Below, one piece after another: positions 19,988 through 28,567 of a stretch of DNA of 64,000 bases (position 1 is the stretch's first letter; each line of letters starts with the position of its first letter). Under the pieces are notes generated by a model, which ran no database searches, was not told where the DNA came from, and worked only from the letters and a program-made list of their open reading frames with translations. A program made the translations under genes and the position numbers. This DNA comes from Sulfitobacter sp. JL08 (GTDB lineage: Bacteria; Pseudomonadota; Alphaproteobacteria; Rhodobacterales; Rhodobacteraceae): assembly GCF_003352045.1 (NCBI RefSeq), contig NZ_CP025815.1:3348001-3412000 (forward strand), read 5' to 3'.

Positions 19988-21330
19988 TCAAGATGAAGAA
20001 ATTCGCTATGGCCGCAATTGGCGGTACATTGGCAGGTGTTGTCGCTGCAACCCAGATTGCGGGCCCGCTGGTGGCGCAGGAAGCGGCAAAAACCGTAAAT
20101 GTATACGAGCAGCTTGATCTGTTTGGCGACATATTCGAACGCATCCGCGCGCAATATGTGGAAGAGGTGGATGCAGGTGAACTGATCGAAGCTGCCATTG
20201 ACGGCATGCTGACATCGCTTGATCCCCATTCAAGCTATCTGTCGCCGGAAGATGCCAGTGCCATGCAGGTTCAGACACGCGGCGAATTCGGCGGCCTGGG
20301 CATCGAAGTCACACAGGAAGAAGGCTTTGTTAAGGTGGTGTCGCCCATTGATGGCACCCCCGCAGACGAGGCCGGTATCGAATCCGGCGACTTCATCACA
20401 CATGTCGATGGTGAAAGCGTTCTGGGTCTGACCCTGGATGAAGCTGTGGATATGATGCGCGGACCTGTCGGTTCGGAAATCCTGATCACTGTCGTGCGCG
20501 AGGGCGAACCCGAGCCGTTCGACGTGTCGATCATTCGCGACACCATCAAACTGGTCGCGGTGCGCAGTCGTATTCAGGGCGATACCGTTGTTCTGCGGAT
20601 CACGACATTCAACGATCAGACCACTCCCAACCTGGAAGCGGGACTGGCCGAGCAGGTCGAAGCTGCGGGCGGTATGGACAACGTCAACGGCATTGTGCTG
20701 GATCTGCGCAATAACCCGGGCGGCCTGTTGAACGAGGCGATATCCGTTTCGGATGCGTTTCTTGAAAGCGGCGAGATCGTCAGCACGCGCGGGCGCAACC
20801 CGGAAGACGGCGATCGCTTTAACGCGCGCCCCGGTGATCTGGCGATGGGCAAACCGATTGTTGTTTTGATCAATGGCGGATCTGCATCTGCTTCGGAAAT
20901 CGTGGCGGGCGCGTTGCAGGATCATCGTCGCGCCATCATCGTGGGCACCAAAAGCTTTGGCAAAGGATCGGTACAGACCGTGATGCCGCTGCGTGGTGAA
21001 GGTGCAATGCGTCTGACAACCGCGCGGTATTACACACCGTCGGGTCGTTCCATTCAGGCGCTGGGGGTTTCGCCCGATATCATCGTCGCACAACCCCGTC
21101 GTGACCCGAACGCCGAAGAGGAAGAAGAGGAAACAAACCGCTTCAGCCGCACAGAGGCCGATTTGCGGGGCAGCCTGAACAATGACAGCCTGACCGAAGA
21201 TCAGCGCCGCCAGATTGAAGCTGACCGTGAAAAAGCCCAAGCCGCCGCAGACCTGCGCGAAGAAGATTATCAACTGGCCTATGCCATTGATATCCTGAAA
21301 GGTTTGTCCGCCCTCGGCCCGACCGAATAA
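19984..21330 (+). CDS. ctpA: Carboxy-terminal processing protease (S41 family)
   Basis: A 448-residue periplasmic serine protease. An N-terminal signal/anchor is followed by the NYxxL-like helical segment, a PDZ domain at about 90-175 (GGLGIEV, SPIDGTPADEAGI), and the S41 core. The catalytic Ser is in INGGSASASEIVAGAL (about 300) and the Lys in GTKSFGKGSVQT (about 325). A Glu-rich stretch (EEEEEETN) lies in the C-terminal region. The start overlaps the envC-like stop as ATGA. CtpA proteases trim envelope proteins and act with envelope regulators, consistent with the neighbouring EnvC-like gene. Confidence 0.94.
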   Translation: MIKMKKFAMAAIGGTLAGVVAATQIAGPLVAQEAAKTVNVYEQLDLFGDIFERIRAQYVEEVDAGELIEAAIDGMLTSLDPHSSYLSPEDASAMQVQTRGEFGGLGIEVTQEEGFVKVVSPIDGTPADEAGIESGDFITHVDGESVLGLTLDEAVDMMRGPVGSEILITVVREGEPEPFDVSIIRDTIKLVAVRSRIQGDTVVLRITTFNDQTTPNLEAGLAEQVEAAGGMDNVNGIVLDLRNNPGGLLNEAISVSDAFLESGEIVSTRGRNPEDGDRFNARPGDLAMGKPIVVLINGGSASASEIVAGALQDHRRAIIVGTKSFGKGSVQTVMPLRGEGAMRLTTARYYTPSGRSIQALGVSPDIIVAQPRRDPNAEEEEEETNRFSRTEADLRGSLNNDSLTEDQRRQIEADREKAQAAADLREEDYQLAYAIDILKGLSALGPTE

Positions 21331-21467
21331 CCGGACCGCCCCGCCTGAAAAGGGCGGAGCGTAATCCCCTGCGATGCAACACCGGTTTGTGCATCTGCCC
21401 CGGTTACACCTTGAATTCCGGCAAGGCATGCCCAAGATCGATCCATCGCATTCTAAAAGGCGCCCTT

Positions 21468-22046
21468 ATGCCCGATCCAAACTCTGCTGCACTGGACTTT
21501 CTGCTGAACCGGCGCTCGCGTCCGGCCAAAACGCTGGGCTTGCCGGTGCCATCGCGCGCCGAGCTTCTGCCGATCCTGACGGCCGCCGCGCGCACGCCCG
21601 ACCATGGCAAACTGGAGCCGTGGCGATTTATCGTGCTGAACCGCACCGCCATTTTGCGCCTTGCTGGTCTGGCCGAGGCGCGTGGACATGCGTTGGGCCT
21701 GCCAGATGACCAGATTTACAAAGGTCACGCGCCCATCCGCACCGGCCATCTGGCTGTTGCCGTGATCGAAAGCCCCAAACCGTCCGACAAGATCCCGCCG
21801 CTGGAACAGACCTATTCAACCGGCGCGGTATGCCTGGCCCTTCTGAACGCGGCGCTTGCCTCTGGCTGGGGCGCGAACTGGCTGTCGGGCTGGCCGTCGC
21901 ATGATCGCACGTTCATGACCGAAGGGCTGGCGCTTGAAGCGCATGAGCGGATTGCGGGTTTCATCCATATCGGCACCGAAACCTCCGCACCGCCCGAACG
22001 CCCCCGCCCCGATCTGGACGCCATCACGACCTGGCAAGACACATGA
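21468..22046 (+). CDS. Nitroreductase family protein
   Basis: A 192-residue flavoprotein of the nitroreductase superfamily. The N-terminus has the characteristic FLLNRRSRPAK FMN-binding arginines, then AARTPDHGKLEPWRFIVL, which matches the TxxPSHGxxQPW-type FMN pocket. The small size fits YdjA-like single-domain members that use NAD(P)H to reduce nitro or quinone substrates. The ATG at 21468 is preferred; the frame stays open to 21387. Its stop overlaps the EI24-family start by four bases. Confidence 0.86.
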   Translation: MPDPNSAALDFLLNRRSRPAKTLGLPVPSRAELLPILTAAARTPDHGKLEPWRFIVLNRTAILRLAGLAEARGHALGLPDDQIYKGHAPIRTGHLAVAVIESPKPSDKIPPLEQTYSTGAVCLALLNAALASGWGANWLSGWPSHDRTFMTEGLALEAHERIAGFIHIGTETSAPPERPRPDLDAITTWQDT

Positions 22047-22768
22047 TCCTTAACGCGTTCTTCAAGGCGTTGGCGCAGCTTGGCGATCCCCGCTTTCGCC
22101 GCGTTCTTTGGATGGGCATTGGCCTGACACTGGCACTTCTGATCGGCGCAACAGCAGGCTTTGTTGCGCTGCTTGACTGGCTGATTGGTGAACAGGTGTT
22201 CCTGCCGCTGATCGGAGAAGTCACCTGGATCGACGATCTGGTCAGCTGGTCCTCTGTTCTATTGATGCTGGTCCTGTCAGTGTTTCTGATGGTGCCGGTC
22301 GCGTCGGCAATCACGTCCATGTTTCTGGACGAAGTCGCACAGGCTGTCGAAGACAAATCCTATCCGCTCCTACCGCCCGCGCAGCCAGTGCCGTTTTGGG
22401 ATGCGGTGCGAGACACGGTCAATTTTCTGGGGGTTCTGATCACCGCCAATATTCTGGCGATTATTCTTTACATCGTGCTTTCGCCGGTCGCGCTTTTCAT
22501 CTTCTGGGGGATGAACGGTTTCTTGCTGGGGCGCGAATATTTTACCCTGGCCGCGATGCGCAGGTTGGACCGGGACAAGGCCAACGCCCTGCGCGCCCGT
22601 CACAGCGGAAAAATCTGGCTGGCCGGAACATTGATGGCGATGCCCCTGTCCGTACCCGTGATCAATCTGCTGATCCCGATTTTAGGGGCCGCAACGTTCA
22701 CGCATTTGTATCATGCGATTATTGCGTCGGACCCATCCGCCCGAACCAGTCAAGATCGCGCACGCTGA
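22043..22768 (+). CDS. EI24 domain (CysZ-like) membrane protein
   Basis: A 241-residue integral membrane protein with four strong hydrophobic segments and a re-entrant-like region, matching the EI24/CysZ domain (LLDWLIG, ASAITSMFLDEVAQAVE, FWGMNGFLLGREYFTLAAMRRL). CysZ in enterobacteria imports sulfate; many alphaproteobacterial members have no demonstrated role. Its last 50 bases overlap the convergent DUF1467 gene. Coupling to the nitroreductase gene is by ATGA overlap. Confidence 0.83.
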   Translation: MILNAFFKALAQLGDPRFRRVLWMGIGLTLALLIGATAGFVALLDWLIGEQVFLPLIGEVTWIDDLVSWSSVLLMLVLSVFLMVPVASAITSMFLDEVAQAVEDKSYPLLPPAQPVPFWDAVRDTVNFLGVLITANILAIILYIVLSPVALFIFWGMNGFLLGREYFTLAAMRRLDRDKANALRARHSGKIWLAGTLMAMPLSVPVINLLIPILGAATFTHLYHAIIASDPSARTSQDRAR

Positions 22769-22994
22769 TCCATCCCGACAGGATGATACCGGCCACGATT
22801 ACCCATAGAACAAAGGCAACACCGGTGGTGATCCACGCCTTTTTCTTCAGATTATGAACCTCGGGCGCACCCGCATGTGTCCCCGGAACGATATTGCCCA
22901 GATCGCCCTGGGTTTTGACACGGATTGGCAGCACGACCAGAAAGGTCAGGAACCAGAAAACGGCATATAGCACGATGGCCGAGGTTATACCCAT
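22719..22994 (-). CDS. DUF1467 family small membrane protein
   Basis: A 91-residue protein with two transmembrane helices (about 5-25 and 53-73) joined by a loop containing LPIRVKTQGDLG and GTHAGAPEVHNLKKKAW, the DUF1467 hallmark. The family is widespread in alphaproteobacteria, often next to methylmalonyl-CoA epimerase as here; function unknown. Three bases separate it from the epimerase gene upstream, so the two are one operon. Its 3' end overlaps the convergent EI24-family gene by 50 bases. Confidence 0.88.
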   Translation of the reverse strand: MGITSAIVLYAVFWFLTFLVVLPIRVKTQGDLGNIVPGTHAGAPEVHNLKKKAWITTGVAFVLWVIVAGIILSGWISVRDLDWFGRMGPTQ

Positions 22995-22997
22995 GGT

Positions 22998-23402
22998 TCA
23001 GACCTGCTCCAGCTCGACCAGACAGCCGTTGAAATCCTTGGGATGCAGGAACAGGACAGGCTTTCCATGCGCCCCGATCTTGGGCTCTCCGGTGCCCAGA
23101 ACACGTGCGCCGCTGGCGGTCAGATGATCACGCGCGGCCAGAATATCGTCGACCTCGTAACACACGTGATGAATGCCGCCTGACGGGTTCTTGTCCAGAA
23201 AGCCCTGGATCGGGCTGTTTTCACCCAGCGGATACAACAGCTCGATCTTGGTGTTCGGCAGTTCGATGAACACAACCGTCACACCGTGATCCGGTTCATC
23301 CTGCGGAGCGCCCACTTGTGCGCCCAGCGCGTCGCGATATTGGGCCGAAGCCGCCTCAAGATCGGGCACGGCAATGGCAACATGGTTCAGACGTCCGATC
23401 AT
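22998..23402 (-). CDS. mce: Methylmalonyl-CoA epimerase
   Basis: A 134-residue VOC-family enzyme that interconverts (2R)- and (2S)-methylmalonyl-CoA in propionyl-CoA metabolism. The N-terminus IGRLNHVAIAVPDLEAA has the first metal His, SGGIHHVCYEVDDI the second cluster, and CLVELEQV the final Glu ligand. The frame remains open upstream to 23543, but the ATG at 23402 gives the family N-terminus and has AAGGAG before it. It is followed at once by the DUF1467 gene. Confidence 0.93.
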   Translation of the reverse strand: MIGRLNHVAIAVPDLEAASAQYRDALGAQVGAPQDEPDHGVTVVFIELPNTKIELLYPLGENSPIQGFLDKNPSGGIHHVCYEVDDILAARDHLTASGARVLGTGEPKIGAHGKPVLFLHPKDFNGCLVELEQV

Positions 23403-23503
23403 GGCAGTCTCCTTGATGGAAAAGATAACAGGTTGCGGATGCTTATGCCGCCCACCCCGCCCAAGGGCAAGCCTATCCGGCAGCGGCAAATCGCACGCCT
23501 TCG

Positions 23504-23518
23504 TTAACCCACTGTTAG
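23504..23518 (+). promoter_or_regulatory. Near-consensus CtrA-like box
   Basis: The motif TTAA-N7-TTAG lies 53 bases before the response-regulator start. The CtrA consensus is TTAA-N7-TTAA, so there is one mismatch. It sits in the divergent region between mce and the response regulator. Confidence is low because the site is imperfect. Confidence 0.3.
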
Positions 23519-23570
23519 GCAAGTCTGCATAACGATTGTCCATCTGCCGCTGCTCAAAAGGAATCTGCTC

Positions 23571-24290
23571 ATGGATGAAATGGCCCCATTTATCGTTGCG
23601 CCCGCTGCGCCTACTGCATCGCGTCCGTTGACCGGGTTGACCGTTCTTGTTGTCGAAGACAGCCGCTTTGCCTGCGAGGCGATGCGCCTGTTATGTCTGC
23701 GCAGCGGTGCGCGCATCCGTCGCGCCGATTGCCTGCGATCCGCCCGCCGCCACCTCAAGGTTTATCGCCCGTCTGTGGCGATCATTGATCTGGGGCTGCC
23801 CGATGGCTCCGGCGCCGATCTGATCCGCGAGTTGTGCGAGGCCACCCCGCGCGTTGCCGCCATTTTCGCGACATCCGGTGACGAAAATGGCAGGGCTGTC
23901 GCGCGGATTGCAGGTGCGGACGGCTTTATGCCCAAACCGATCACGTCACTGGCGCTGTTTCAGAACATGGTACTGGCGCGCATGCCACAAGACCGACGCC
24001 CTGCAGGGCTGCGCGTTGTGCCGGATGAAACAGTGGTGCCCGATCCCATCGCATATCGCGATGACATGGCCCATGTCGCAGAGGTGCTGGGCGAAAACGC
24101 CGATGATGCGACACTGGATTACATCGCGCAGTTTGTCAGCGGCGTCGCCCATAGTGCAAATGATGCCCCTTTGCACAATGCCGCCAAGGCGCTTGCACGC
24201 GCCCGTTCCCAAGGCCGCCCGGTGGCGGCAAACACCGCACAGATCGCCGGGCTGGTACAGGACCGGCTGGATCAGAAAATCGCCATGTGA
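23571..24290 (+). CDS. Response regulator with unrecognised C-terminal region
   Basis: A 239-residue protein. Residues about 22-140 are a receiver domain: acidic pair in LVVEDS, phosphoacceptor Asp in AIIDLGLPDGSG, a Ser/Thr in FATSGDE and Lys in FMPKPI. The C-terminal 90 residues are mostly helical (ENADDATLDYIAQFVSG) and contain no DNA-binding or enzymatic output domain I recognise, so it may act by protein contact. No histidine kinase is adjacent. A near-CtrA box lies upstream. Confidence 0.82.
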   Translation: MDEMAPFIVAPAAPTASRPLTGLTVLVVEDSRFACEAMRLLCLRSGARIRRADCLRSARRHLKVYRPSVAIIDLGLPDGSGADLIRELCEATPRVAAIFATSGDENGRAVARIAGADGFMPKPITSLALFQNMVLARMPQDRRPAGLRVVPDETVVPDPIAYRDDMAHVAEVLGENADDATLDYIAQFVSGVAHSANDAPLHNAAKALARARSQGRPVAANTAQIAGLVQDRLDQKIAM

Positions 24291-24334
24291 CAGCGTGCGA
24301 AAGTGTTGGATCGAATTACCAGAGGATGACGCGC

Positions 24335-25069
24335 TTACAGTGTCGGATCGGATGTTACCCGGACCAAACCGGTCAGATCGCTTAAACGTTCAATCTGGTG
24401 ACCGTCGGCATCAAAATTCGCCCGATCAAGCCACATACCGAACGCTTCTTTCAGCGCCGGCCACTCTGCATCGATTGCCGCAAACCACGCGGTATCGCGA
24501 TTGCGCCCCTTGACGACCAGTGCCTGCCGGAAAACTCCCTCAAAGCTGAGCCCCAACCGCTGACCCGCCGCCCGAGACGGCGCGTTCAGCGCATTGCATT
24601 TCCATTCGAACCTGCGATATCCGGCTTCAAATGCCCACTGCATTGTCAGGAACAGCGCTTCAGTCGCTGCCCGCGTGCGTTGTAGCGCAGGTGAAAAATT
24701 GATGTTGCCCACTTCAATCGAACCGGCAGCCGGCGCAATCCGCAAAAAGCTGAGGACACCACCGCAAATTTCCGTTTCAAGATCGAAAACCGCATAAAAC
24801 AGATGCGCCTGATCTGCCACCGTTTCGCGCACCCAGCGATGGTATTGCGACGCCGACGAAAACGGGCCGTAAGGCAGATAATCCCAAAGGCTGTCATGCC
24901 CTTCATAGGCGCGAAACAACAACGCCGCGTGACGTTCTGCATCCAGCGGTTCCAGCCGGCAATACCGCCCCTTAAGAACAGCAGTTCTGTCCGGTTCGGG
25001 CGGAACATGCCAGTTGGGCACAGGCGCACCCAAAGGGCGGGCCGTATCGGATTTGGATTTCCCCATCAT
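24335..25069 (-). CDS. GNAT family N-acetyltransferase, RimJ/RimL-like
   Basis: A 244-residue GCN5-related acetyltransferase. After a variable N-terminus come LEPLDAERHAALLFRA, the central IEVGNINFSPALQRTRAATEALFLTM segment (motif A region) and YRRFEWKCNALNAPSRAAGQRLGLSFEGVFRQ, which is the RimL-like AcCoA-binding pattern. Many such proteins acetylate ribosomal proteins or small molecules; the substrate here is unknown. The start may be either of the first two ATG codons. Confidence 0.85.
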   Translation of the reverse strand: MMGKSKSDTARPLGAPVPNWHVPPEPDRTAVLKGRYCRLEPLDAERHAALLFRAYEGHDSLWDYLPYGPFSSASQYHRWVRETVADQAHLFYAVFDLETEICGGVLSFLRIAPAAGSIEVGNINFSPALQRTRAATEALFLTMQWAFEAGYRRFEWKCNALNAPSRAAGQRLGLSFEGVFRQALVVKGRNRDTAWFAAIDAEWPALKEAFGMWLDRANFDADGHQIERLSDLTGLVRVTSDPTL

Positions 25070-25118
25070 GGCGCGACGCTAGATTGAAAAAGCGGACACG
25101 CCAAGCCTTCAATACGCC

Positions 25119-26894
25119 CTAGTCCTGCGGAATGATCCGCAACCCCAGTTCCATCAACTGATCGCTCATCGGGTCAGACGGCGCATTCATCATCAGGTCT
25201 TCGGCGCGCTGGTTCATCGGGAACATGATAACTTCGCGAATGTTCGCCTCGTCCGCCAGCAACATGACAATCCGGTCAATGCCCGCCGCACAGCCGCCGT
25301 GAGGCGGTGCGCCATACTGAAACGCGTTGACCATACCGCCAAAGCGCTTGCGCACTTCGTCCGCGCCATAACCGGCGATCTCGAACGCCTTGAACATGAT
25401 TTCGGGTTTGTGGTTACGGATCGCGCCGCTGACCAGTTCATAGCCATTGCACGCCAGATCATACTGGTATCCCAGAACCTCAAGCGGATCACCATTCAAC
25501 GCGTCCATTCCGCCCTGCGGCATCGAAAACGGGTTGTGTTCGAAATCGATCTTGCCGGTTTCTTCGTCACGTTCGTAAATCGGGAAATCGACGATCCAGG
25601 CAAAGGCGAACCTGTCCTTATCGGTCAGGCCCAATTCATTCCCGATCTCGACCCGCGCGCGCCCTGCGACCGCTTCAAAGGTTTTGGGTTTGCCGCCAAG
25701 GAAAAACGCGGCATCCCCGACACCCAGACCCAGTTGCCGGCGCAGCGCCTCGGTGCGTTCCGGCCCTATGTTTTTGGCCAGCGGGCCCGCGGCTTCCATT
25801 CCCTCGCCCTGATCACGCCAGAAGATATAACCCATACCGGGCAGGCCTTCTTTTTGCGCAAACGCGTTCATGCGGTCGCAAAATTTGCGCGACCCGCCGC
25901 CTTGCGCGGGAATGGCGCGAATTTCAGTGCCTTCCTGTTCCAGCAATTTGGCGAAAATTGCAAAACCCGAACCGGCAAAGTGCTCACTGACCACCTGCAT
26001 CTTGATCGGGTTGCGCAAATCCGGTTTGTCCGTACCGTACCACAGCGCCGCATCCCGATAGGAGATTTGCGGCCAGTGCTGATCCACCTTGCGCCCCCCG
26101 CCGAAATCTTCGAACACACCGGTCAGAACCGGCTGGATCGTGTCAAACACATCCTGCTGCTCGACAAAGCTCATCTCGAGGTCGAGTTGATAGAAATCGG
26201 TGGGCGAACGATCCGCGCGCGGGTCTTCATCGCGAAAGCACGGCGCGATCTGGAAATACTTGTCAAAGCCGCTGACCATGATCAGCTGTTTGAACTGCTG
26301 CGGCGCCTGCGGCAGGGCATAGAATTTACCCGGATGCAGCCGCGACGGCACCAGAAAATCACGCGCACCTTCCGGGCTGCTGGCCGTGATGATCGGGGTC
26401 TGGTATTCGCGGAAACCGCTGTCCCACATCCGTTTGCGCATCGACGCAACAACATCTGATCGCAGCTTCATGTTCTGCTGCAGCTTTTCGCGCCGCAGAT
26501 CAAGATACCGGTAACGCAGGCGGGTTTCTTCAGGATATTCCTGGTCGCCGAATACCATCAAAGGCAGTTCCTCGGCGCGTCCCAGGATTTCGATATCCCG
26601 TATAAATACCTCGATCTCGCCAGTGGGCAGCTTGGGGTTCACCAATGACGGGTCGCGCGCCATCACGTTTCCATCAATCCGGATACACCATTCGCTGCGC
26701 ACCTTTTCGATCTCGGCAAAAACCGGGCTGTCGGGGTCTGCCATCACCTGAGTGATGCCGTAATGGTCGCGCAGATCAATGAACAAAAGGCCACCGTGAT
26801 CACGCACACGATGCACCCATCCGGACAGGCGAACGGTATCGCCGACGTTATCAGCGGTTAAAGCGGCACAGGTGTGGCTGCGATAGGCATGCAT
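25119..26894 (-). CDS. aspS: Aspartyl-tRNA synthetase (bacterial type)
   Basis: A 591-residue class II synthetase. The N-terminal OB fold begins [12 protein letters not shown] and contains [21 protein letters not shown]. Motif 2 appears in [21 protein letters not shown], the bacterial GAD insertion lies in the middle, and motif 3 is [13 protein letters not shown]. The frame is open upstream to 26981, but the ATG at 26894 gives the family N-terminus and length. Many alphaproteobacterial AspRS are non-discriminating and also charge tRNA-Asn; that cannot be decided here. Confidence 0.95.
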   Translation of the reverse strand: MHAYRSHTCAALTADNVGDTVRLSGWVHRVRDHGGLLFIDLRDHYGITQVMADPDSPVFAEIEKVRSEWCIRIDGNVMARDPSLVNPKLPTGEIEVFIRDIEILGRAEELPLMVFGDQEYPEETRLRYRYLDLRREKLQQNMKLRSDVVASMRKRMWDSGFREYQTPIITASSPEGARDFLVPSRLHPGKFYALPQAPQQFKQLIMVSGFDKYFQIAPCFRDEDPRADRSPTDFYQLDLEMSFVEQQDVFDTIQPVLTGVFEDFGGGRKVDQHWPQISYRDAALWYGTDKPDLRNPIKMQVVSEHFAGSGFAIFAKLLEQEGTEIRAIPAQGGGSRKFCDRMNAFAQKEGLPGMGYIFWRDQGEGMEAAGPLAKNIGPERTEALRRQLGLGVGDAAFFLGGKPKTFEAVAGRARVEIGNELGLTDKDRFAFAWIVDFPIYERDEETGKIDFEHNPFSMPQGGMDALNGDPLEVLGYQYDLACNGYELVSGAIRNHKPEIMFKAFEIAGYGADEVRKRFGGMVNAFQYGAPPHGGCAAGIDRIVMLLADEANIREVIMFPMNQRAEDLMMNAPSDPMSDQLMELGLRIIPQD

Positions 26895-26930
26895 CTGATC
26901 GGTTCCCTTCGGGGTCAACGGCGTCGCGCC

Positions 26931-26959
26931 GATACACCTTGGTTGCGCGTAGAAGTCAA
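26931..26959 (-). promoter_or_regulatory. aspS: Candidate aspS promoter
   Basis: On the minus strand TTGACT is followed after 17 bases by TGTATC, a fair sigma-70-type pair, 37 bases before the aspS ATG. The -35 box is strong and the -10 box weak. It faces away from the candidate CFA-gene promoter. Confidence 0.4.
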
Positions 26960-26988
26960 GCGCACCACGGCGTTGGGGCAACCCGGAA

Positions 26989-27017
26989 TTGGAAAATTTG
27001 TTGTTTGGGTGTATATT
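26989..27017 (+). promoter_or_regulatory. Candidate promoter of the CFA-synthase-like gene
   Basis: TTGGAA and TATATT are separated by 17 bases in an AT-rich island of the aspS-CFA divergent region. The -10 element begins about 74 bases before the chosen ATG at 27086. The spacing and -10 match are good; no operator is evident. Confidence 0.45.
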
Positions 27018-27085
27018 AGCGCGCCGAAACCGAACGTTTTCAATCCAGACCCCGCAAAACGGGGAACCGGATGAAAGGGGGCGAT

Positions 27086-28315
27086 ATGTGGGAACCGGTT
27101 TTTGACACGATGATCAAGCGGTTGATCCAGACGGGTCATTTGCAGATCACCTACCCCGATGGCCGCACGCAAAGCTACGGCGACGGCAGCGGACCACCCG
27201 TATTGCTGATATTGCACGATCACAAAATTCTACGCGCCCTGTGCCTTACGCCGGAACTGGCCTTGGGCGAAGGATATATGAACCGGCAGATCACCATAAA
27301 GAACGATGCGTTGGGCGATTTGTTGCGTCTAATTCTGCGCAATCGCCGCCCCGATGCGTTTCCGTTCTGGATCCGCATTCTGGATCGCGCGCGTTTTGCC
27401 ATGCGAGATCTGGTGCAACGTAACACTGCTCACAGTGCCAAATCCAACGTCGCGCATCACTATGACATATCCGATGATCTTTACCGGCTGTTTCTGGATG
27501 ACGACATGCAATATTCCTGTGCGTATTTCGCCGACGACGGGATGAGCCTGAACGACGCCCAAAGCGCCAAGAAATCCCACATCGCGCAAAAGCTGCTTTT
27601 ATCACCAGGCCAGCATGTTCTTGACATCGGCTGTGGCTGGGGGGGCATGGCACTGACTCTGGCGCGCGACTACGGTGTAAAAGTCACCGGAGTGACATTG
27701 TCCGAAAACCAGCTGGAAACGGCCAGAACCCGCGTCACACAGGCCGGGCTATCTGACCGGATTACGATCCGGCTGATGGATTATCGCGACCTGACCGGCC
27801 CGTTTGATCGGATTGTCAGTGTCGGCATGCTGGAACATGTCGGTGTTCCCCATTACCGGGATTACTTTGACAAGATCAATGCGCTGCTTGCGCCGGATGG
27901 TGTTGCGCTGATCCATACAATCGGGCGCTGCGGGCCGCCGATTGCCCATTCGCCCTGGATCCACAAATACATCTTTCCGGGTGGCTACGTACCTTCCATG
28001 TCCGAACTTGCCCCGGCAATGGAACGATCCGGCCTCTGGACGTGCGATATCGAGGTCTGGCGCCTGCACTATGCCAAGACCCTGCGCCACTGGCGCAACC
28101 GGTTTGATGCGCAAATCGATCAGGTTCGCGCGCTTTACGATGATCGGTTCGTCCGTATGTGGCGCTACTACCTGACAGTGTGCATCATGGCCTTTGAAGA
28201 ACAACAGCAGGCCGTGTTTCAGTTTCAGCTGTCGCATCAGCGCGATGCTGTGCCACTGACGCGCGACTACCTTTATTCCGGTCACATCCCCCGCCTGCAT
28301 CACGCCGCACAATAA
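27086..28315 (+). CDS. Cyclopropane-fatty-acyl-phospholipid synthase family methyltransferase
   Basis: A 409-residue CFA-synthase-like SAM enzyme. The N-terminal lipid-binding domain (about 1-100) contains [12 protein letters not shown]; the Rossmann methyltransferase core has [13 protein letters not shown] near residue 180, GMLEHVG, and the [26 protein letters not shown] segment typical of CFA enzymes. These enzymes methylenate unsaturated acyl chains of membrane phospholipids. The ATG at 27086 has a purine-rich GGGGG six bases upstream; an ATG at 27071 is an alternative. Some Rhodobacteraceae paralogues lack demonstrated cyclopropane activity. Confidence 0.88.
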   Translation: MWEPVFDTMIKRLIQTGHLQITYPDGRTQSYGDGSGPPVLLILHDHKILRALCLTPELALGEGYMNRQITIKNDALGDLLRLILRNRRPDAFPFWIRILDRARFAMRDLVQRNTAHSAKSNVAHHYDISDDLYRLFLDDDMQYSCAYFADDGMSLNDAQSAKKSHIAQKLLLSPGQHVLDIGCGWGGMALTLARDYGVKVTGVTLSENQLETARTRVTQAGLSDRITIRLMDYRDLTGPFDRIVSVGMLEHVGVPHYRDYFDKINALLAPDGVALIHTIGRCGPPIAHSPWIHKYIFPGGYVPSMSELAPAMERSGLWTCDIEVWRLHYAKTLRHWRNRFDAQIDQVRALYDDRFVRMWRYYLTVCIMAFEEQQQAVFQFQLSHQRDAVPLTRDYLYSGHIPRLHHAAQ

Positions 28316-28458
28316 GCCGCACATCCGCTTCTTTTTGTTGCCAATCGTTCCCGCCCGCGTCACAGCGGCGCCTGCCGCGCGCCACTGAAAATCACGCGCT
28401 CCACAGGCGCGCTGCATTGGCGCCACATGAATGAACGCAAAAGCTTTTGTATTCCCCC

Positions 28459-28486
28459 TTGCACCTGCCCCCTTCATGCCTATAAC
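28459..28486 (+). promoter_or_regulatory. carB: Candidate carB promoter
   Basis: TTGCAC and TATAAC are separated by 16 bases, leaving an untranslated leader of roughly 75 bases before the carB ATG. No pyrimidine attenuator hairpin with a T-tract was seen in the leader. Confidence 0.5.
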
Positions 28487-28567
28487 CCACGACAATTTGG
28501 ACGCGCTTGGGGGCGTGTCCGGAAATCCGATGTAAACCGCACATCTGTCAAAAAAGGGGCCGCTGCC

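Noticed and set aside
21336-21357. A CCGCCC/GGGCGG hairpin after ctpA as a terminator
   Set aside because: The stem is short with a 10-base loop and no T-tract follows.
25299-26459. A 386-codon open frame antisense to aspS
   Set aside because: It is a shadow of the synthetase gene, with no ribosome-binding site or motif.
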